A DNA stretch of 64,000 nucleotides from Leifsonia sp. 1010 (lineage in GTDB: Bacteria; Actinomycetota; Actinomycetes; Actinomycetales; Microbacteriaceae). The notes below the pieces were generated by a model, which saw nothing but the letters and a program-made list of their open reading frames with translations, was not told the DNA's origin and made no database searches. Shown in pieces: positions 60,648-64,000 of this stretch. The translations under genes were made by a program, and so were the position numbers. The first letter of the stretch is position 1. Each line of letters opens with the position of its first letter. The stretch spans positions 1,984,001 to 2,048,000 of the forward strand of contig NZ_JAVDSL010000001.1 of NCBI RefSeq assembly GCF_031455295.1, written 5' to 3'.

Positions 60648-61766
60648 CTAGACGTAGCGATTCACTGGGTCATATCGACCGTCGACGATCTCAATCCGGT
60701 CAATTGTGAAATCCCAATCGCTCAGGTCCGGAGCGTCGGCCGAAATGTACGCAATCGCCTCAACATCTTGTTCTTCCTCTAGGTCTGAATCCACCGTTTC
60801 GCTTCGGTAATCCCACCGTACATACTCGATGGCGACGTCAAGCCGAATCTTGGCTGTAGCAGTAGCCGAACGCTCTTTGAGGGAGATCTCCACGTTATCT
60901 ACGCTGTCGACAGCACTCACGCGAACCACCGAAAACTCGGGCACATGCGTGAGATCACGACGAGGATTGAACAAGAGGTTCTCGCCCGACAACGCGTAGG
61001 CGCGCAATGCTCCGCCATCCTGGTCAACGTAGGTGAGTGCACTCTCAACGCTTTCTTTGAGAGCCTCGGCCGCCACATCCGAGCCCTTCCTCAGCTTGAT
61101 GAGCTCGTTTCGAACGCTCCATAGGTCCCGCAGGATGATTGGCGAAGGTCCGTGTCTGAAGTGGGTACGAGCGTCCTGGTCGCCGGAGGCGAGAACCACA
61201 CGATGCAGTTGGTCGCCTGCGGCATGCGCGACGAGTCGAAAAGACGCACTGTCGGCGGCTCCTGTCTTCACTCGGGCACCAGACTGCGGCTTGGTTCGCC
61301 CCGGTCCCGTACGCAACACCTGGTCACGTAAGCCTAGAACCGCGGCATCGGGATGCTCACTGAGTTCAAGGATCCGAATCGCTGGCGAGTCATCATCCAG
61401 GTAAATGTCCTGTAGTCCATCACTGAGCGTTTCCATAACGTCGTCGACGCTCTGTTCGAACGACGGCGCCACATCGAACCCAGAGATTCCAGCGTCTTCC
61501 AGCTCCCTCTGCCTCGAACGAAACTCATCTCTTGTTCGGACAGCCAAATCGTAAGCGTGATCGGCCCACTCCCATAAGACTGGTTCCGGGACCCAAACCT
61601 CGATTTGCAGTTCCTGCGCACTAATGGTCGCGGCAAGATCCTCAATCTGGCGGAAGCTGATCCGGCCACTAGCAGCGGCATTCGTGTCGATCGCAATCGC
61701 TATAACGTCGTCGGGCAGCTTGTGCGTCGCATCTGCCGCCGTGGTCGCCTCGCGTCCTCTAGACAT
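60648..61766 (-). CDS. PIN-domain protein (DUF4935-like)
   Basis: A 372-aa protein with an N-terminal PIN-like domain: Asp27 in AIDTN, a conserved Glu in EPVLWEW, then Asp in ADSASF and in SGDQD, the four acidic positions of PIN ribonucleases. This pattern is close to DUF4935. The C-terminal ~130 residues (EISLKERSATATAKIRLDV) form a separate beta-rich domain. ATG 61766 has AGGAG five bases upstream. Divergent from the RNase H-like/kinase operon across 191 bp. RNA cleavage is likely but not shown. Confidence 0.7.
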   Translation of the reverse strand: MSRGREATTAADATHKLPDDVIAIAIDTNAAASGRISFRQIEDLAATISAQELQIEVWVPEPVLWEWADHAYDLAVRTRDEFRSRQRELEDAGISGFDVAPSFEQSVDDVMETLSDGLQDIYLDDDSPAIRILELSEHPDAAVLGLRDQVLRTGPGRTKPQSGARVKTGAADSASFRLVAHAAGDQLHRVVLASGDQDARTHFRHGPSPIILRDLWSVRNELIKLRKGSDVAAEALKESVESALTYVDQDGGALRAYALSGENLLFNPRRDLTHVPEFSVVRVSAVDSVDNVEISLKERSATATAKIRLDVAIEYVRWDYRSETVDSDLEEEQDVEAIAYISADAPDLSDWDFTIDRIEIVDGRYDPVNRYV

Positions 61767-61957
61767 GCTTCTCCTCACCCGCCGGCGACGAGTCTATGGC
61801 TGGGCTAGGTGGGGAACGATAGCGGACACGGCATGAACGCTATTGGTAGCCCAGTCTGATCATCGCCTCAGATCCGGCGCCTGTTATCGACCTGCGTCGC
61901 CGGGCCCCAGTAATATTCAAGTTACGGAGGCGTCGACTGCTGGGTGAGGGGGACGAT

Positions 61958-62410
61958 TTGAGAATCGTCGGCATCAAGAATGCTAAGGACTCCATCGGTT
62001 GGGTGATCGTCGAAGGGGGTAGTCGTGCTGAAGCGATTGTGCTTGCCCAGTCCGAGGCCAGCGCACCAATCGGCGACAGGGCCGGACAACTAGCCTGGGT
62101 CCGGCGCGAGGTGTTAGAGATCCTTGCGCGGCACCCGGTCGAACGAGCCGCGATCCGCCTAGCGGAGGCGGGACAATCGGGGGTGCCGAACTTCGCACGC
62201 GCCGAGTTGGACGGTGTTGTGCAGGCCGCCCTTGGCGAAGTCGGCATACCCACTCGCGGATTCAAGAGCGCGACGGTCAGAGGCGCTTACGGTCGGTCAA
62301 AGGCCGACGCGGAAGCTGCTCAGGCTCGAGTGGCCTGCATTAGCAAGACCGCTAAGGTGCGCAGGGACCAACTGGTGGTAGCCCTAGCGCTCTTGCCAGA
62401 GACGCTGTGA
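61958..62410 (+). CDS. RNase H-like fold protein (RuvC/DUF3010-like)
   Basis: A 150-aa protein with an RNase H-like pattern: first strand MRIVGIKNAKDSIGWVIV, middle strand ERAAIRLAEAG and a C-terminal RRDQLVVALALL. In RuvC the first strand ends in a catalytic Asp; here it is Lys (VGIK), so it may be inactive or use other acids, as in DUF3010 proteins. It starts with TTG after GAGGGGGAC. Its stop overlaps the kinase GTG (GTGA), so the two are coupled. Confidence 0.55.
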   Translation: MRIVGIKNAKDSIGWVIVEGGSRAEAIVLAQSEASAPIGDRAGQLAWVRREVLEILARHPVERAAIRLAEAGQSGVPNFARAELDGVVQAALGEVGIPTRGFKSATVRGAYGRSKADAEAAQARVACISKTAKVRRDQLVVALALLPETL

Positions 62411-63468
62411 GCTACCGCCCTATTCGCGTCCTCGGTGCCGGACACTTCGGGACGGTAAGACTGGAGTACGACGAAGCTCTAGGGCGATACTGCGCTGCAA
62501 AGTACCTGAACCCGCAGTACCTACCTCCCAGCGTCGCTATCCATGCGGAGGCGCAAGCGATGATCGCGGCCAAACACGAGAATGTCGTCGAGGTCTATTC
62601 GGCGGATGAGGTTGCCCAGACGATAGCAGGAGGGCACACCGTCACATTTCCGGTGATCCGAATGGAATACCTGGAGCGTGGGAGCATTGAGGACATTAAC
62701 CACGGCGCGATGCTGGGAATAGGTAACGCACTTCGGGCTATCGAGGATGCTTGCCGAGGCGTCGAGCATCTTCATTCGCGTGGTCTACTACACCGCGACA
62801 TAAAGCCTGGAAATCTAATGATGGACTCGGCCGGCCGAGTGAAGGTGAGTGATTTCGGCCTCTCGAGCAAGCAAGGCGCGGCCACAGCGATGCCGCCGTG
62901 GAGCTACACCGTGCATGTACCTCCAGAAAGCGTCAATACGGGAAACGGTATTGAGTCCGCTCTCGGAGACGTCTACGCATTGGGTGTCACGGCGTATCGG
63001 CTGCTCAATGGAGACGAAGGGTTTCGCAACTCATTGCTTCAGGGTGAAGCGCTGAAGGCAGCGATTATCGATGGCACGTTTCCTGACCGAAACGGATGGG
63101 CGCCGCACATCCATTTGAGTCTCCGGAAAGCGGTCATTAAGGCAATGAGCCCCATCCCATCGTCACGATTTCAGTCAGCTGTGGATTTCCGTCATGCGCT
63201 CGAACGCGCCCGCCCGCGAGTTGATTGGGTGCCCGGCCCGGACGGCGCTGGAATCGTCTGTAACGGAGTGGACGTCCTTTCCAACAACGAGTGGTCAGCC
63301 AGGATCAGCGAAGTTTCGCCCGCTGAGTGGTCGTTCGCTTTAAAGAAGAGGGTCCCTGGTGGTGATTGGCGAAGAGTCAACCGAGAAGGTGTAGGACCGG
63401 TCCCCCTGGCGGCGGTGCGGGCTCATGCCGCCGGTGTCCTGGGACGCATAGCTGTAGAAGGCAGGTGA
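62407..63468 (+). CDS. Hanks-type Ser/Thr protein kinase
   Basis: A 353-aa soluble kinase, with no membrane segment. All catalytic parts are present: Gly loop GAGHFG (10-15), Lys32 in CAAKYL, HRDIKPGN with Asp131, and DFG at 149-151. After residue ~270 a 80-residue C-terminal domain of unknown type follows (VLSNNEWSARISEVSPAEW). GTG 62407 overlaps the preceding stop. The gene ends in another GTGA that begins a 39-codon ORF. Confidence 0.85.
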   Translation: MSYRPIRVLGAGHFGTVRLEYDEALGRYCAAKYLNPQYLPPSVAIHAEAQAMIAAKHENVVEVYSADEVAQTIAGGHTVTFPVIRMEYLERGSIEDINHGAMLGIGNALRAIEDACRGVEHLHSRGLLHRDIKPGNLMMDSAGRVKVSDFGLSSKQGAATAMPPWSYTVHVPPESVNTGNGIESALGDVYALGVTAYRLLNGDEGFRNSLLQGEALKAAIIDGTFPDRNGWAPHIHLSLRKAVIKAMSPIPSSRFQSAVDFRHALERARPRVDWVPGPDGAGIVCNGVDVLSNNEWSARISEVSPAEWSFALKKRVPGGDWRRVNREGVGPVPLAAVRAHAAGVLGRIAVEGR

Positions 63469-63584
63469 CGGTGTCCTTCTCCCAGACGATGGGTCCAGTG
63501 AAAATCAGAGGAAAAACGGTCATCCTTCGGAGGAAAGTGCTACCGGGCCCAAGTCGTGATGATTCATACCGCGGGGTTCTGTGA
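63465..63584 (+). CDS. 39-aa basic micro-ORF coupled to the kinase gene
   Basis: GTG 63465 overlaps the kinase stop (GTGA), the same junction type as the kinase start. The 39-aa product is basic (VKIRGKTVILRRKVLPG). It ends 17 bp before the island terminator at 63601. Its tight coupling argues that it belongs to the operon, but it is short and may be fortuitous. Confidence 0.4.
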   Translation: MTVSFSQTMGPVKIRGKTVILRRKVLPGPSRDDSYRGVL

Positions 63585-63600
63585 ACGGCCCACGCAGTGA

Positions 63601-63652
63601 AAAAGCCGGCGGGCACGAGGTCGCTTCGCGACCGACGTGCCCACCGGCTTTT
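63601..63652. terminator. bidirectional terminator at the island end
   Basis: AAAAGCCGG and GGGCACG (63601-63617) pair with CGTGCCC and CCGGCTTTT (63636-63652), with an inner GGTCGC/GCGACC stem. T-runs occur on either strand, so it can stop both the island operon and the LuxR gene. Confidence 0.85.
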
Positions 63653-63695
63653 GCACTGCTCGCTGCTGTCTATCGGGTCCCCGCGCGGAGCGCGG

Positions 63696-64000
63696 TCAGA
63701 CCAGCCCCAACTCGCCCGCTGCCCTCACAACCTCGCGGCGGCTGGAGACTCCGAGCTTGCCGAGCACGGCCGAGACGTGGTGGTCGGCCGTCTTGGGGGA
63801 GATGTAGAGGCGCTCGGCGAGTTCCCCGTTCGTGAAGCCTTGGGCGATGAGACGTGCCACGTCGAGTTGACGGTTCGTGAGCCCGGCCGGGTTGCTTCGC
63901 GTCGTCTTCCGCGCCGGCGCAGGAATGGACCGGATTCCGCGTTCGAGCAGCATGGCGCGCGCCCGGGCTGCCGTCGCGTCGACGTGCAACTGGTGGAGGC
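63696..64000 (-). CDS. C-terminus of LuxR-family regulator (5' end outside window)
   Basis: The last ~100 residues of a larger protein. A LuxR helix-turn-helix is clear (GLTNRQLDVARLIAQGFTNG, then LAERLYISPKTADHHVSAVL). The preceding residues (HVDATAARARAMLLERGIRSIP) are as in MalT/LAL-type ATPase regulators of actinobacteria, so the whole protein is probably a large STAND-type activator. The gene continues beyond 64000. Confidence 0.85.
   Translation of the reverse strand, partial: LHQLHVDATAARARAMLLERGIRSIPAPARKTTRSNPAGLTNRQLDVARLIAQGFTNGELAERLYISPKTADHHVSAVLGKLGVSSRREVVRAAGELGLV

Larger units (their letters stand above)
55978..63600. mobile_element. tRNA-Pro-associated accessory (defence) island
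   Basis: From the tRNA-Pro 3' end to a bidirectional terminator at 63601, base composition falls, spacing is loose, and the genes are of accessory type: transposase remnant, Shedu nuclease, PIN protein, kinase operon. The 8-mer ACGCAGTG is found at 55977-55984 and at 63592-63599, a possible trace of attachment-site duplication. No integrase is present, so the boundary and mechanism are inferred. Confidence 0.6.

Noticed and set aside
60423-60782. 119-aa plus-strand frame overlapping the PIN gene end
   Set aside because: Its second half is the complement of the PIN gene; no conserved pattern and no good start.
63540-63600. Full duplicate of the tRNA-Pro 3' end as an attachment site
   Set aside because: Only the 8-mer ACGCAGTG and scattered matches recur; no true tRNA 3' copy is present, so attR is only suggested.

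Overview
The window is high-GC, gene-dense chromosomal DNA of an actinobacterium. The order of housekeeping genes (infC-rpmI-rplT, pheST, argCJBDFH, tyrS, tlyA-nadK-recN-pyrG-xerD-parA-scpAB-rluB-tyrA-cmk-der) and the style of the proteins suggest the family Microbacteriaceae (Leifsonia or a close relative). This is an inference from synteny and protein style; no search was run.

Layout. 1-4.5 kb: an MFS exporter, a phosphoribosyltransferase, uracil-DNA glycosylase, a GNAT acetyltransferase and a lipoprotein. 4.55-8.5 kb: an EXPERA-family membrane gene whose 3' end occurs twice, as 131-bp direct repeats flanking a decayed 3.3-kb integrative element with a shattered serine recombinase. 8.5-17.7 kb: accessory metabolism, including an SMR exporter, a GntR-controlled ABC transporter, a hydrolase, an amidase, a PLP decarboxylase and a gamma-glutamyltransferase frameshifted at its catalytic threonine. 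18-31 kb: translation genes, then an arginine biosynthesis operon preceded by a short arginine-rich leader ORF. 31-49 kb: DNA repair (mpg, recN), a SatD-like gene with a three-operator promoter, tyrS, NAD and CTP synthesis, and chromosome segregation (xerD, parA, scpAB), then rluB, tyrA, cmk and der. 49-55.4 kb: a membrane-anchored hydrolase and a processive glycosyltransferase paired with a GH18-like secreted protein. 55.9-63.6 kb: tRNA-Pro followed by a lower-GC accessory island with a transposase remnant, a Shedu-type (DUF4263) nuclease, a PIN-domain protein, and an operon of an RNase H-like protein, a Hanks-type Ser/Thr kinase and a 39-aa ORF. The window ends in a LuxR-family regulator cut by the edge.

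How the genes work together. The argCJBDFH set converts N-acetylglutamyl phosphate intermediates to arginine and lacks argG and argR. ParA, ScpA/ScpB and XerD act on chromosome segregation, and RecN, Ung and Mpg on DNA repair. The tRNA-Pro island looks like a defence island: Shedu is a known single-gene anti-phage nuclease, and the neighbouring PIN protein and RNase H-like/kinase/micro-ORF operon are candidates for an undescribed system.

A window-wide signature is a TANNNT -10 hexamer lying 6 nt (sometimes 7-8) before the start codon of at least sixteen ORFs on both strands. This implies that leaderless transcripts are common here.
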